This document shows positions 27,988-36,232 of a stretch of DNA of 64,000 bases, piece by piece (position 1 is the stretch's first letter; each line of letters starts with the position of its first letter). Origin of the DNA: Clostridium gasigenes (GTDB lineage Bacteria > Bacillota > Clostridia > Clostridiales > Clostridiaceae); NCBI RefSeq assembly GCF_900104115.1, contig NZ_FNJM01000015.1:18439-82438 (forward strand), read 5' to 3'. The notes beneath the pieces are model-generated. The model was given only the letters and a program-made list of their open reading frames with translations, made no database searches and was not told the origin of the DNA. A program made the translations under genes and the position numbers.

Positions 27988-28701
27988 TTGGAGTTTGATA
28001 AATTAGTTGCCTTAATTACAGAACAAGTATTTAATAATATAAAACAAAATACAGTGATGAAGAAGAAAATATTATTATTATCTAAAGAAAATAATAATAA
28101 AATACAAGAATTGCTAGGCAGTGATTTTGATTTAGAATATTATGAAGATAATATTGATTTAAATTCTTATGAACATATAATTTGTCCAAGTTTATGTACT
28201 AATGGTTTAGCATCATTAGCATTAGGGATGAGTAGTTCAAAAATGCTTAGTAAAATGATTGAAGCTATATTTATGGGCAAAAATGTTATAGTACTTGAAG
28301 ATGGTATGGAGTATAGAAAGTTTAAGGGAACAGCACCTAAAACATTATATAAAACATTTTTAGAATATGAAGAAAAGGTAAGAAATTTTGGAGTTAGAAT
28401 AGTTCAGGTAGATTCATTAAAAGCTGAATTAAATCAAAAAAAATCAAAAAGCAATTTAATAGAAGATGAAACTGTAAAAAACAATGATGATGTAGTTTTT
28501 CATAAAGAAGTACAATCTACTGAAATTATTGAAGTAAAAGACAGTTTGCATATAAGAAATAAAAAGCTTATAGCAGAGTCAGATTTAAGAAAAGTATATA
28601 TGAATGGTGTTAGAAACATAACTATTGATAAAAAATCAATATTAACACCTCTAGCAAAAGATTTCGTTAGAATATATCATTTAAACATCACAAGAGCATA
28701 A
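27988..28701 (+). CDS. Ethanolamine utilization protein, TIGR02536 family
   Basis: 237 residues, TTG start with GGTGGTG upstream. The N-terminal amphipathic helix (EFDKLVALITEQVFNNIKQ) looks like an encapsulation peptide. The middle has a flavoprotein-like segment (HIICPSLCTNGLASLALGM, GKNVIVLEDGMEYR), and the C-terminal part resembles the start of EutT (ILTPLAKDFVR). This protein occurs in Gram-positive eut loci next to pduL; its function is not established. The resemblance to Cys-rich flavoproteins suggests a role in cobalamin reduction, but that is inference. Confidence 0.75.
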   Translation: MEFDKLVALITEQVFNNIKQNTVMKKKILLLSKENNNKIQELLGSDFDLEYYEDNIDLNSYEHIICPSLCTNGLASLALGMSSSKMLSKMIEAIFMGKNVIVLEDGMEYRKFKGTAPKTLYKTFLEYEEKVRNFGVRIVQVDSLKAELNQKKSKSNLIEDETVKNNDDVVFHKEVQSTEIIEVKDSLHIRNKKLIAESDLRKVYMNGVRNITIDKKSILTPLAKDFVRIYHLNITRA

Positions 28702-28715
28702 ATGGAGGAATTATA

Positions 28716-28988
28716 ATGGTAATAGGTAAGGTTGTAGGAAATATTTGGTCCACTAGAAAAGACGAAAAACTAAATGGAATTAAGTTTATGGTAGTAAAGC
28801 CATTAGATGAAAATTTTAATGAAAAAGGTGAGGTTTTCGTAGCAGCAGATAATGTTGGTGCTGGAATAGGGGATACAGTTTTAGTGACTACAGGATCAGC
28901 CGCAAGAATTTCTATAGAATACAAAGAAATACCTGTTGATGCAGTTATAGTAGGAATAGTTGATTCAGTAGAGGTTGACAATGTCTAG
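28716..28988 (+). CDS. eutN: EutN/CcmL pentameric vertex shell protein
   Basis: 90 residues with the family pattern GKVVGNIWSTRKDEKLNG, FVAADNVGAGIGDTVLVTTGSAAR and DAVIVGIVDSVEV. Pentamers cap the vertices of the microcompartment. RBS GGAGG; its 3' end overlaps the next start by 8 bases. Confidence 0.96.
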   Translation: MVIGKVVGNIWSTRKDEKLNGIKFMVVKPLDENFNEKGEVFVAADNVGAGIGDTVLVTTGSAARISIEYKEIPVDAVIVGIVDSVEVDNV

Positions 28989-29541
28989 AGCGGTTGCAAT
29001 TGTTGAACTTAGAAGTATTGCCTCAGGAATTTCGGTTGTTGATAAAATGCTAAAAGCTGCAGATGTGGAACCTTTATACTGTAAACCTATATGCCCCGGG
29101 AAATTCTTTGTTATTGTTTGTGGTGATGTAGGAAGTGTTAATGCAGCTTTAGAGGCTGCATTAAAAGAAAATAATAAATACATAATATCCACTAAAATAC
29201 TACCTAATATTCATGAGGATATTATAAATGCAATAAAAAACAAATATTTACGCAGTACCAGCTTAGCTATAGGTATAGTAGAAACTATCTCTGTAGCTGA
29301 AGGTATTGTGGCATTAGATACTTCACTAAAAAATGGTGAAGTTACATTAGTTAAGTTATCATTAGGATTTACTACTGGTGGGAAGTGTTATTATATTGTG
29401 TCAGGTCAATTAAGTGGGGTAAAGGAAGCTATAGAATGTGCTTTAAAGGTTATAAAAAAGGACAAACTATTATGCTATGAGATTATTCCATCACCGGATA
29501 CAGAATTATTAAAAGTACTAAATATTATTTCAGGCATCTGA
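28981..29541 (+). CDS. Tandem BMC-domain shell protein (PduT-like)
   Basis: 186 residues from ATG 28981. Two BMC domains in tandem: AVAIVELRSIASGISVVDKM and LAIGIVETISVAEGIVALDT. Trimers of such proteins form pseudohexagons. A cysteine-bearing loop, LYCKPICPGKFF, sits near the predicted pore of the first domain; PduT holds a 4Fe-4S cluster at its pore through a single Cys, so an electron-transfer role is possible but unproven. About 90 bases separate it from eutH. Confidence 0.88.
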   Translation: MSRAVAIVELRSIASGISVVDKMLKAADVEPLYCKPICPGKFFVIVCGDVGSVNAALEAALKENNKYIISTKILPNIHEDIINAIKNKYLRSTSLAIGIVETISVAEGIVALDTSLKNGEVTLVKLSLGFTTGGKCYYIVSGQLSGVKEAIECALKVIKKDKLLCYEIIPSPDTELLKVLNIISGI

Positions 29542-29629
29542 CAAAAAATAGCAAGCTAAATATTAAAATAAACTAGAATATTAATTTGTTATTTTTAAAA
29601 GATGACTTATAAGAAAAGAGGTATGAATT

Positions 29630-30724
29630 ATGGAAATTAATGAAATTATAATATGTATTATGGCAGTATTTATGGCATTAGGTGCTATTGATAAATGTAT
29701 AGGAAATAAATTTGGTCTTGGTGAAAAATTTGAAGAAGGTTTAATGGCAATGGGAGCATTAGCAATTGCTATGGTTGGAGTAATATGTTTAGCTCCAGTA
29801 CTTGCTGACGTATTGAAGCCAGTGGTAGTTCCATTATATGAATTTTTAGGAGCTGACCCTGCAATGTTTGCAACAACATTGCTTGCAAATGATATGGGTG
29901 GATTTCCATTAGCTTTAGAACTTGCAAAAGATCCTCAAGCAGGGTTATTTGCAGGAGCAATACTAGGAGCAATGCTTGGACCTACAATAGTATTTACTAT
30001 TCCTGTAGCTTTAGGAATTATAGAAAAAGAAGATCATAAATATTTAGCAACAGGTGTACTTGCAGGTATAATAACTATTCCACTTGGATGTTTAGCTGGT
30101 GGACTCGTAGCAGGTTTCCCAATAGTTATGATGTTGAAAAATTTAGTTCCAATTGTAATATTCGCAGCATTAGTAGTTTTAGGACTTTGGAAAATGCCTG
30201 AAAAAATGATTAAGGGTTTTACTTATTTTGGTAAAGGTGTAGTTGTAATTATAACTCTTGGACTAGCAGCAGCTATTATAGAAAAATTAACTGGTCTTGT
30301 AGTAATACCAGGTATGGCATCAATTGATGAAGGAATTGGAATTGTTGGAAATATAGCAATTGTTCTAGCAGGAGCATTCCCAATGGTACTTGTAATAACT
30401 AAAGTATTTAAGAAGCCATTATTAAAAATGGGAAAACTTCTTAAAATGAATGATATTGCAGCAGCAGGTATGGTTGCTACATTAGCAAATAGTATTCCAA
30501 TGTTTGGTATGTTAAAAGATATGGATGAAAGAGGAAAAATAATAAATATCGCATTTGCAGTTTCAGCAGCATTTGTAATTGGAGATCATTTAGGATTTAC
30601 AGCAGGAGTTGCTAAAGAAATGATTTTCCCTATGATAGTTGGTAAACTTGTAGGTGGAATTACAGCAGTAGTTATTGCTTGTATAATCGCTAATAAAACA
30701 ATGGCTAAAAATAAGAGTAAATAA
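29630..30724 (+). CDS. eutH: EutH ethanolamine permease
   Basis: 364 residues and about ten membrane helices. Conserved features: ALGAIDKCIGNKFGLGEKFE, FATTLLANDMGGFPLA and AFVIGDHLGFTAGV. EutH facilitates ethanolamine uptake, mainly at low pH. A leaky AT-rich stem (AAAAATAGCAA... paired with ...TTGTTATTTTT, about 29543-29595) lies upstream and may weaken readthrough from the shell genes. Confidence 0.95.
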   Translation: MEINEIIICIMAVFMALGAIDKCIGNKFGLGEKFEEGLMAMGALAIAMVGVICLAPVLADVLKPVVVPLYEFLGADPAMFATTLLANDMGGFPLALELAKDPQAGLFAGAILGAMLGPTIVFTIPVALGIIEKEDHKYLATGVLAGIITIPLGCLAGGLVAGFPIVMMLKNLVPIVIFAALVVLGLWKMPEKMIKGFTYFGKGVVVIITLGLAAAIIEKLTGLVVIPGMASIDEGIGIVGNIAIVLAGAFPMVLVITKVFKKPLLKMGKLLKMNDIAAAGMVATLANSIPMFGMLKDMDERGKIINIAFAVSAAFVIGDHLGFTAGVAKEMIFPMIVGKLVGGITAVVIACIIANKTMAKNKSK

Positions 30725-30754
30725 TAATAAATATGTAATTAAGGAGTGTTAGTT

Positions 30755-31210
30755 ATGGAAAATTTAGATAGAAGCATTATTGAAGATTTAGTAAGAAAAA
30801 TTATTAAAGAAAACTTATCAGGAGTAACTAATGTAAATGCAGATAGACATGTAGATCAAAGTGGAATTATGTCTGTTAAGTTACCTATGCTTAAGCTTGA
30901 AAAATTCGATACAGGTAAATCACAAGACAATGTTATGTTAAGAGATGCATTATCATTAGAAGAAAGTCCAAGACTTGGTTGTGGGCTTATGGAAATGAAA
31001 GAAACAACTTTTGATTGGACATTAATGTATGATGAAATACAATATGTTATAGAAGGTAGACTTGAAATAAATATAGATGGAAGAAAAGTTTGCGCTGATG
31101 CTGGAGAAATTATTTTAGTACCTAAAGGTAGTAAAATACAATTCTGTGTACCAAACTATGCTAAATTTATGTATGTAACTTATCCAGCTGATTGGGCAGA
31201 ACAAAAGTAA
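30755..31210 (+). CDS. eutQ: EutQ cupin-type ethanolamine utilization protein
   Basis: 151 residues from ATG 30755 with AAGGAGTG upstream. The N-terminal helix (LDRSIIEDLVRKIIKENL) again looks like a targeting peptide. The C-terminal two thirds is a cupin (EMKETTFDWTLMYDEIQYVIEGRLEI, AGEIILVPKGSKIQF). Enterobacterial EutQ is needed for anaerobic growth on ethanolamine and has acetate kinase activity. Last gene before the riboswitch. Confidence 0.9.
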   Translation: MENLDRSIIEDLVRKIIKENLSGVTNVNADRHVDQSGIMSVKLPMLKLEKFDTGKSQDNVMLRDALSLEESPRLGCGLMEMKETTFDWTLMYDEIQYVIEGRLEINIDGRKVCADAGEIILVPKGSKIQFCVPNYAKFMYVTYPADWAEQK

Positions 31211-31215
31211 TTGAG

Positions 31216-31244
31216 TTGTGAAACAATCAAAAATATGTTACTAT
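31216..31244 (+). promoter_or_regulatory. Promoter of cobalamin riboswitch transcript
   Basis: TTGTGA (31216-31221), 17 bases, TACTAT (31239-31244), directly upstream of the riboswitch. Confidence 0.6.
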
Positions 31245-31261
31245 AAAAAAAGATGAAAATA

Positions 31262-31420
31262 AAATTTAATATAATTATTAATTAAGGAATATGGTGAGAA
31301 TCCATAGCAGCCCCCGCTACTGTAATTGTGGACGATAAGCTTAAAAAACCACTAGAATTAAAGTTCTGGGAAGGAAAGCTTAAAGAATGAAGCAAGAGTC
31401 AGGATATTTAATTATAATAG
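31262..31420 (+). promoter_or_regulatory. Cobalamin riboswitch
   Basis: Recognisable core: GGTGAGAATCC...AGCCCCCGCTACTG (31293-31322), then a variable arm, GGGAAGGAAAGC, and the B12-box-like GCAAGAGTCAGGATA (31391-31405). AT-rich flanks can pair as P1. A terminator 80 bases on (31497-31530) gives an OFF state. Adenosylcobalamin would lower expression of the downstream uptake genes. Confidence 0.92.
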
Positions 31421-31496
31421 AAAACTATATATCTTCGGAGGGAAGAGCGTTGTATTTATAACTATTAAATTATTTTGATTTTAATATGTTTATATA

Positions 31497-31530
31497 AAGA
31501 AGCACTTTTTTTAGAGTGCTTCTTTTTGTT
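31497..31530 (+). terminator. Riboswitch expression-platform terminator
   Basis: AAGAAGCACT pairs perfectly with AGTGCTTCTT (31515-31524), followed by T residues, 30 bases before the next start codon. Confidence 0.88.
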
Positions 31531-31562
31531 TTAGAAATTTTAAAATATAAGGAGAGAATAAA

Positions 31563-31958
31563 ATGAATAATAAAAAGGTTTTAGTATCATTATTAATTGT
31601 AATTATAGCTATAGGGGGATACTTTAGTTATAATAAGTTTTTAACAGAAAAGACTGTTAAAGGAAATAAAGAGATAACTGTTACAGTTATAAACAAAGAT
31701 GAAAATTATGAAAAAGAGCATATACATAGAACTGATGCAGAAAAGCTTGGAGTAGCATTAGATGAAATGGGAATAGCAGAAACAAGTAAAGGCGATTTTG
31801 GTAGAATGGTTACTAAAGTAGATGGAATAGATACAGAAATGGCTAAACAACAATGGTGGAACATAGCTATAAATGGAGAAGATGCACAAACTGGAATAGA
31901 TGACACAGTTATAAAAGATGGAGATAAAATAGAGTTTATTTATAAAGTAGGTTTCTAA
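31563..31958 (+). CDS. DUF4430 exported protein, putative corrinoid-binding
   Basis: 131 residues. A membrane anchor (about 6-24) leads to a DUF4430 domain (about 38-131) with AEKLGVALDEMGI, QQWWNIAINGEDAQTGIDD and KDGDKIEFIYKVG. DUF4430 resembles the C-terminal beta domain of transcobalamin/intrinsic factor. Placement behind a B12 riboswitch and directly before an ECF S-component (2-base gap) supports a role in surface corrinoid capture. There is no lipobox cysteine, so it is anchored by its helix. Confidence 0.82.
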   Translation: MNNKKVLVSLLIVIIAIGGYFSYNKFLTEKTVKGNKEITVTVINKDENYEKEHIHRTDAEKLGVALDEMGIAETSKGDFGRMVTKVDGIDTEMAKQQWWNIAINGEDAQTGIDDTVIKDGDKIEFIYKVGF

Positions 31959-31960
31959 AA

Positions 31961-32467
31961 ATGAGAAACAATTTAAAAACAATTATATTGATGGGTTTCT
32001 TAGGAGCTATTGTAGTTGTATCTCAAATAGCATTGAATTTTATACCAAATGTTGAATTAGTATCATTATTATTAATAATATTTACGCTGATTTATGAAAA
32101 AAAAGCACTATATATAGTCTTTGTATTTGTAATGTCAATGGGTCTTATGTATGGTTTTGGTTTATGGTGGATAGGATATTTAATAATATGGCCAGCCCTT
32201 GTTATGATAACATATATTTTAAAAAATAAATTTAATAAGAATTTTTTAGGGTTAGCTATTTTTTCCGCAGGATTCGGATTAATATTTGGAGCATTATATG
32301 CAATACCGTATATATTTGCTTCAGGAATGAATGTAGCAATAGCTTATTGGATTAGAGGGATTCCCTTTGATTTAATTCATATGGTTGGAAATTATTTTGC
32401 TATGATATTATTAGGTGAAAAAATATATAATTTATTATTATTTTCAAATAAAAAATATGGATATTAG
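31961..32467 (+). CDS. ECF transporter S-component, predicted cobalamin-specific
   Basis: 168 residues and about six helices. The NVELVSLLLIIFTL motif and the compact size match substrate-binding S-components of energy-coupling factor transporters. It would dock on a shared EcfAAT module encoded elsewhere. The riboswitch and the DUF4430 partner point to corrinoid as substrate, serving EutBC. Confidence 0.82.
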   Translation: MRNNLKTIILMGFLGAIVVVSQIALNFIPNVELVSLLLIIFTLIYEKKALYIVFVFVMSMGLMYGFGLWWIGYLIIWPALVMITYILKNKFNKNFLGLAIFSAGFGLIFGALYAIPYIFASGMNVAIAYWIRGIPFDLIHMVGNYFAMILLGEKIYNLLLFSNKKYGY

Positions 32468-32588
32468 TTATTTTCAAAAGCCTTATATAAATAGTTCTAA
32501 TGTGATAAAATTAAATATATAAAAAGAACTTATAAATAGGCTAGAAGATGAGATTCAAAAATTTTTAATATGAAAATTGGAGGAAATT

Positions 32589-33008
32589 ATGATAGAAAAA
32601 AATAGTGTTGAAGTAGCAAAGATAGCAACTAAAATGGCCATATCAACAAGAGAAGAAGAACATAAATTAGTAGATGAGTTAAGAAAAGAGGATATATTTG
32701 CAGTAGCAGTAGATATAGGTGGAAACTTAAATACATCTATACCTAAAATAATTGAGAGAGCGTTAGTGGCATCAAAAAGAACTGGAATTATTAAAGATTG
32801 CCATCTTCATGATGGTGCTGTTGTAGGTGCTACAAGAGAAGCTTTAATGCAAGTATCATCTAAAGCTAATGGATTAAGTGTTGGTGGAAAGATAGGTATT
32901 GCAAGATATGGAGAACACTTAAGTGTAACAATATTCTTAAGTATAGGTTTATTGCATTTAAATGAGGTAGTTATTGGAATAGGTCATAGATCAATACCTG
33001 AAATGTAA
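32589..33008 (+). CDS. hutP: HutP-family RNA-binding antiterminator
   Basis: 139 residues from ATG 32589 with GGAGG upstream; the TTG at 32577 is unsupported. It matches the HutP family: AVAVDIGGNLNTSIPKIIERAL, KDCHLHDGAVVGATREAL with the paired histidines expected to hold Mg2+, then GLSVGGKIGIARYGEHLSVTIF and the C-terminal GIGHR. HutP binds UAG-type triplets with L-histidine and Mg2+ and disrupts terminators. The next transcript begins 8 bases after its stop and carries 17 TAG triplets ahead of a terminator, a likely target. Confidence 0.85.
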   Translation: MIEKNSVEVAKIATKMAISTREEEHKLVDELRKEDIFAVAVDIGGNLNTSIPKIIERALVASKRTGIIKDCHLHDGAVVGATREALMQVSSKANGLSVGGKIGIARYGEHLSVTIFLSIGLLHLNEVVIGIGHRSIPEM

Positions 33009-33015
33009 AAAAACA

Positions 33016-33044
33016 TTGACAGTATTTTAAAATGATTGTATTAT
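33016..33044 (+). promoter_or_regulatory. Sigma-A promoter of ABC transporter leader
   Basis: TTGACA (33016-33021), 17 bases, TATTAT (33039-33044), directly after hutP. Confidence 0.82.
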
Positions 33045-33181
33045 TAGTAATAATTAAGTAGTATATATGCTAAAGGTTGCATATAGTAGTAAAAAAGTAG
33101 TATAGAAAAAAGTAGTAGTATAAGTAGTAGAGTAGTAGTAGTACTAAAAAGTAATAAAAATGTAGCATAGTAGTTTTGTAG
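33045..33181 (+). promoter_or_regulatory. UAG-triplet array, candidate HutP binding tract
   Basis: Seventeen TAG triplets in 137 bases (first at 33045, last at 33179), many spaced 3-10 bases from start to start, with extra AAG triplets. The tract lies in the 5' leader between the promoter and terminator 33311-33345. HutP recognises spaced (U)AG triplets and its gene is immediately upstream. The function is inferred from this arrangement. Confidence 0.75.
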
Positions 33182-33310
33182 GAGATAAGTTTAATCGTAA
33201 ATAATGTATCTAACAATAAGGGATCATAAAATAAAGAACCAGTCAAAGATAAGAATATTGACTAGGTATTTATTTGAATATCTCTAAAAGATACTTAAGT
33301 GATATTTATG

Positions 33311-33345
33311 GACCCTCCTTATAAATTATAAGGAGGGTCTTTTTA
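33311..33345 (+). terminator. Leader terminator before ABC transporter
   Basis: GACCCTCCTTATA pairs perfectly with TATAAGGAGGGTC (33327-33339), followed by T residues, 35 bases before the coding region. It is a strong regulatory terminator. Confidence 0.92.
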
Positions 33346-33379
33346 TTTTAAAAAAAGTTAATTTTAGGAGGATGGTAGT

Positions 33380-34375
33380 ATGGTAGTTAAGAAAAAAGTT
33401 TCATTATTAATTTCAATTATTTTAACCACAACAATTATAGCTGGTTGTTCAGCAAATAAAGGTGGCAATCAAAATAAAAAAATATCAATTGGTATTACTC
33501 AGATAGCAGAGCATCCTGCATTAGATGCAGCAAGAGAGGGATTTATAGAAGCATTAGAGTCTAAAGGATATGTGCAGGGAGAAAACCTAAATATAGAAAT
33601 TCAAAATGCACAAGGAGATATAGGAACTTCTCAAATGATTTCACAAAATTTTGTGTCACAGGAAAAAGATTTAATATTTGCGATTGCAACACCTGCAGCT
33701 CAAGCTGCTTTTAACTCAACAAAAGAAATTCCAATAATAGTTACAGCAGTATCAGATCCTGTGAAGGCGGGGCTTGTTAGTAGTATAGAAACATCAAATA
33801 CTAATGTTGCAGGAACAAGCGATGAAGCTCCTTTAGATAAGCAGTTTAAATTATTAAAAGATATATTTCCACAAAGCAAGAAAATAGGGATTTTATATAA
33901 TACAAGTGAAGTAAACTCAGAGGTTCAAATAGAAAAAGCAAAAGAAATAGCTGGAAAATATGATTTAGAAATAATAACATCTGGTGTAACTAGTGTTAAT
34001 GATATGACAACAGCTTTAGATATAATACTAGATAAAGTTGATATATTATACACATTAACAGATAATCTAATAGCATCTTCAATGCCTTTAATTTCAGCAA
34101 AAGCTATAGAAAAGAAAATTCCTGTAGTTGGAGCAGAAGAGGCTCATGTTAAAGGGGGCGCTTTAATAACCGAAGGAATAAGTTACAAAAAATTAGGTTT
34201 TGAAGCTGGGCTTAAGGCTGTAGAAGTTATTAAAGGACAAGATATAAAACAAATGTCAGTAAGTTCTTTAAAAGATACAGAGCTTATTATAAATACGGAT
34301 ACTTTAGAAAAGCTAGGAGTTAAAATTTCTAAAGATATTATGGATAAAGCAAAGCTGATAAAGGGAGGCGAATAA
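33380..34375 (+). CDS. ABC transporter substrate-binding lipoprotein (TrpX/HisX-like)
   Basis: 331 residues with a lipoprotein signal ending IIAGC (Cys about 22). Core of the ABC_sub_bind family: IAEHPALDAAREGFIEAL, IFAIATPAAQAAFNST, VTAVSDPVKAGLV and ILYNTSEVNSEVQ. The family is often annotated as tryptophan (TrpX) or, from regulon predictions, histidine (HisX) binding. The HutP-type leader favours histidine or a related amino acid. Followed after 1 base by its permease. Confidence 0.88.
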   Translation: MVVKKKVSLLISIILTTTIIAGCSANKGGNQNKKISIGITQIAEHPALDAAREGFIEALESKGYVQGENLNIEIQNAQGDIGTSQMISQNFVSQEKDLIFAIATPAAQAAFNSTKEIPIIVTAVSDPVKAGLVSSIETSNTNVAGTSDEAPLDKQFKLLKDIFPQSKKIGILYNTSEVNSEVQIEKAKEIAGKYDLEIITSGVTSVNDMTTALDIILDKVDILYTLTDNLIASSMPLISAKAIEKKIPVVGAEEAHVKGGALITEGISYKKLGFEAGLKAVEVIKGQDIKQMSVSSLKDTELIINTDTLEKLGVKISKDIMDKAKLIKGGE

Positions 34376-34376
34376 T

Positions 34377-35249
34377 ATGCCTTTCTTTATAGGAATATTA
34401 GAACAAGGACTTATAATAGCTATAGCGGCTTTAGGTGTATATATAACTTACACTATATTAGATTTTCCTGATTTATCAGTTGATGGAACCTTTTCTCTGG
34501 GGGCAGCTGTATCTATAGTTGCTATTATAAATAATGTAAATCCATTTGTATCACTAATATTTGCATTTATAGCAGGGGCCTTAGGTGGGCTTATTACAGG
34601 AATACTTCATGTGAAATTTAAGATAACAAATCTTTTATCTGGAATACTTGTGATGATTGGATTATATTCTATAAATTTAAGAATAATGGGTAAGGCAAAT
34701 TTACCTATTTTTGATAAAGTAAGTATATTTTCATCAGAAAATAAGTTGATGATTATAATTATAATAACCATAATTATAAAAATAGCTATGGATCTAATAT
34801 TTAAAACAAAGTTTGGATTCATATTGAAGGCAACAGGGGATAACGAAACATTGGTAACTACCCTTGCAGTAAGTACTGGTAAAATAAAAATTATTGCACT
34901 TATGTTTTCGAATGGGCTTGTAGCCCTTTCAGGAGGAATAATGGCACAATATCAAAATTTCTCAGATATATCTATGGGAACTGGTCTTGTTATAATGGCA
35001 TTAGCTGCTATTATTTTAGGACAATCAGTATTTAAAAGTGAAAGAGTATTAAAGGCAACCACTATAGTAATTATAGGAGCCATATTATATAAATTAAGTA
35101 TAGGACTCGCTCTAAAAGCTGGATTCCCACCAACTGATGTTAAATTAATAACCTCTCTAATTGTTATTATTGCAATAGTGATGAATAACAATAAGTTTTC
35201 AAGTAATATAGGAAAAATGTTTAAAAAGAGAGGTGTTTTAAATGCTTAA
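34377..35249 (+). CDS. ABC transporter permease (TrpY/HisY-like)
   Basis: 290 residues and about eight helices. TILDFPDLSVDGTFSLGAAV and LVALSGGIMAQYQNFSDISMG are typical of the permease that pairs with TrpX-type binding proteins (BPD_transp_2 fold). It overlaps the ATPase gene by 8 bases. Confidence 0.88.
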   Translation: MPFFIGILEQGLIIAIAALGVYITYTILDFPDLSVDGTFSLGAAVSIVAIINNVNPFVSLIFAFIAGALGGLITGILHVKFKITNLLSGILVMIGLYSINLRIMGKANLPIFDKVSIFSSENKLMIIIIITIIIKIAMDLIFKTKFGFILKATGDNETLVTTLAVSTGKIKIIALMFSNGLVALSGGIMAQYQNFSDISMGTGLVIMALAAIILGQSVFKSERVLKATTIVIIGAILYKLSIGLALKAGFPPTDVKLITSLIVIIAIVMNNNKFSSNIGKMFKKRGVLNA

Positions 35250-36036
35250 TATAAAAGAAGTTGATAAGATATTTAATGCTGGAACAGTAAATGAAACAAA
35301 GTTGTTTGATAAATTTAATTTATTAATAAACAAAGGTGATTTTATAACTATAGTTGGAAGTAATGGAGCTGGAAAATCAACAGTTTTAAATATGATCGCA
35401 GGAACACTTCCTATTGATAATGGAGGGATATTTCTAAATGGAAATGAAATAACAAATATGAAGGAGCACAAGAGAGCTAAATTTATAGCAAGAGTATTTC
35501 AAGATCCTACAAAAGGAACATCTCCATCTATGACAATTATAGAAAATATGGCACTAGCAGATAACAAAGGGAAAAATTTTGGATTTGCTTTTGGAATAGA
35601 TAAAAAAAGAACAAGCTTTTTTAAAGAGCAATTATCAATATTAAATTTAGGGTTAGAGGATAAGCTGGATACTAAAGTAGGATTATTATCAGGAGGACAA
35701 AGACAAGCATTGTCACTGTTAATGGCAACATTAAAGAAACCGGAAATACTTCTTCTGGATGAGCATACAGCTGCCTTAGATCCGAAGACATCAGAAAATA
35801 TAATGTTTATTACAGATAAAATAGTTAAAGAAAAAAATATAACAACATTAATGATAACCCATAATATAAATCATGCAATAGATTATGGAAATAGAATTAT
35901 AATGATGCATAATGGTAAGCAGGTTTTAGATAAGACTGGATTAGCTAAACAAGCTTTGACAAAAGAAAAGCTAATAGAGCACTTTACCACAGTAACATTT
36001 AATGGAAACTTAGATGATAGAGTTATTCTAGCTTAG
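35242..36036 (+). CDS. ABC transporter ATP-binding protein (TrpZ/HisZ-like)
   Basis: 264 residues: Walker A GSNGAGKST, Q-loop FQDPTKGTSPSMT, signature LSGGQRQALSL, Walker B ILLLDEHTAALDP and switch THNINH. Complete import ATPase closing the three-gene operon; a terminator follows. Confidence 0.93.
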   Translation: MLNIKEVDKIFNAGTVNETKLFDKFNLLINKGDFITIVGSNGAGKSTVLNMIAGTLPIDNGGIFLNGNEITNMKEHKRAKFIARVFQDPTKGTSPSMTIIENMALADNKGKNFGFAFGIDKKRTSFFKEQLSILNLGLEDKLDTKVGLLSGGQRQALSLLMATLKKPEILLLDEHTAALDPKTSENIMFITDKIVKEKNITTLMITHNINHAIDYGNRIIMMHNGKQVLDKTGLAKQALTKEKLIEHFTTVTFNGNLDDRVILA

Positions 36037-36116
36037 CAGATATTGATAGTTGTTTTTAAAAATGGTTTAATTCTAAATACTCAAGAAATAGAATAGAAAC
36101 TTTATGTATTATAAAT

Positions 36117-36162
36117 AAAAAGTGTTGAGTTCTTATAATAAAGAATTTCAATACTTTTTTTA
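36117..36162 (+). terminator. Terminator of ABC transporter operon
   Basis: Imperfect stem AAAAGTGTTGAGTTCTT against AAGAATTTCAATACTTTT with a T run. Confidence 0.75.
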
Positions 36163-36232
36163 TTTATTATAAATATTGAGAAACAGCTAACTACATAGAA
36201 CATATATTATTATAGATAAAAGTATTTTACTA

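Noticed and set aside
31421..31562. EutX/Rli55-like EutV-sequestering hairpins after the B12 riboswitch
   Set aside because: Stem-loops there do not show paired hexaloops with A1 and G4; the only clear one is the terminator.
33045..33181. UAG repeats as a TRAP binding site
   Set aside because: TRAP sites are possible in principle, but no TRAP gene is in view, whereas a HutP-family gene ends just before the promoter. TRAP is not excluded if its gene lies elsewhere.
33045..33379. T-box in the leader of the TrpX/HisX-type transporter
   Set aside because: No AGGGTGGNACC-like antiterminator and no Stem I motifs, although relatives of this transporter are often T-box regulated.
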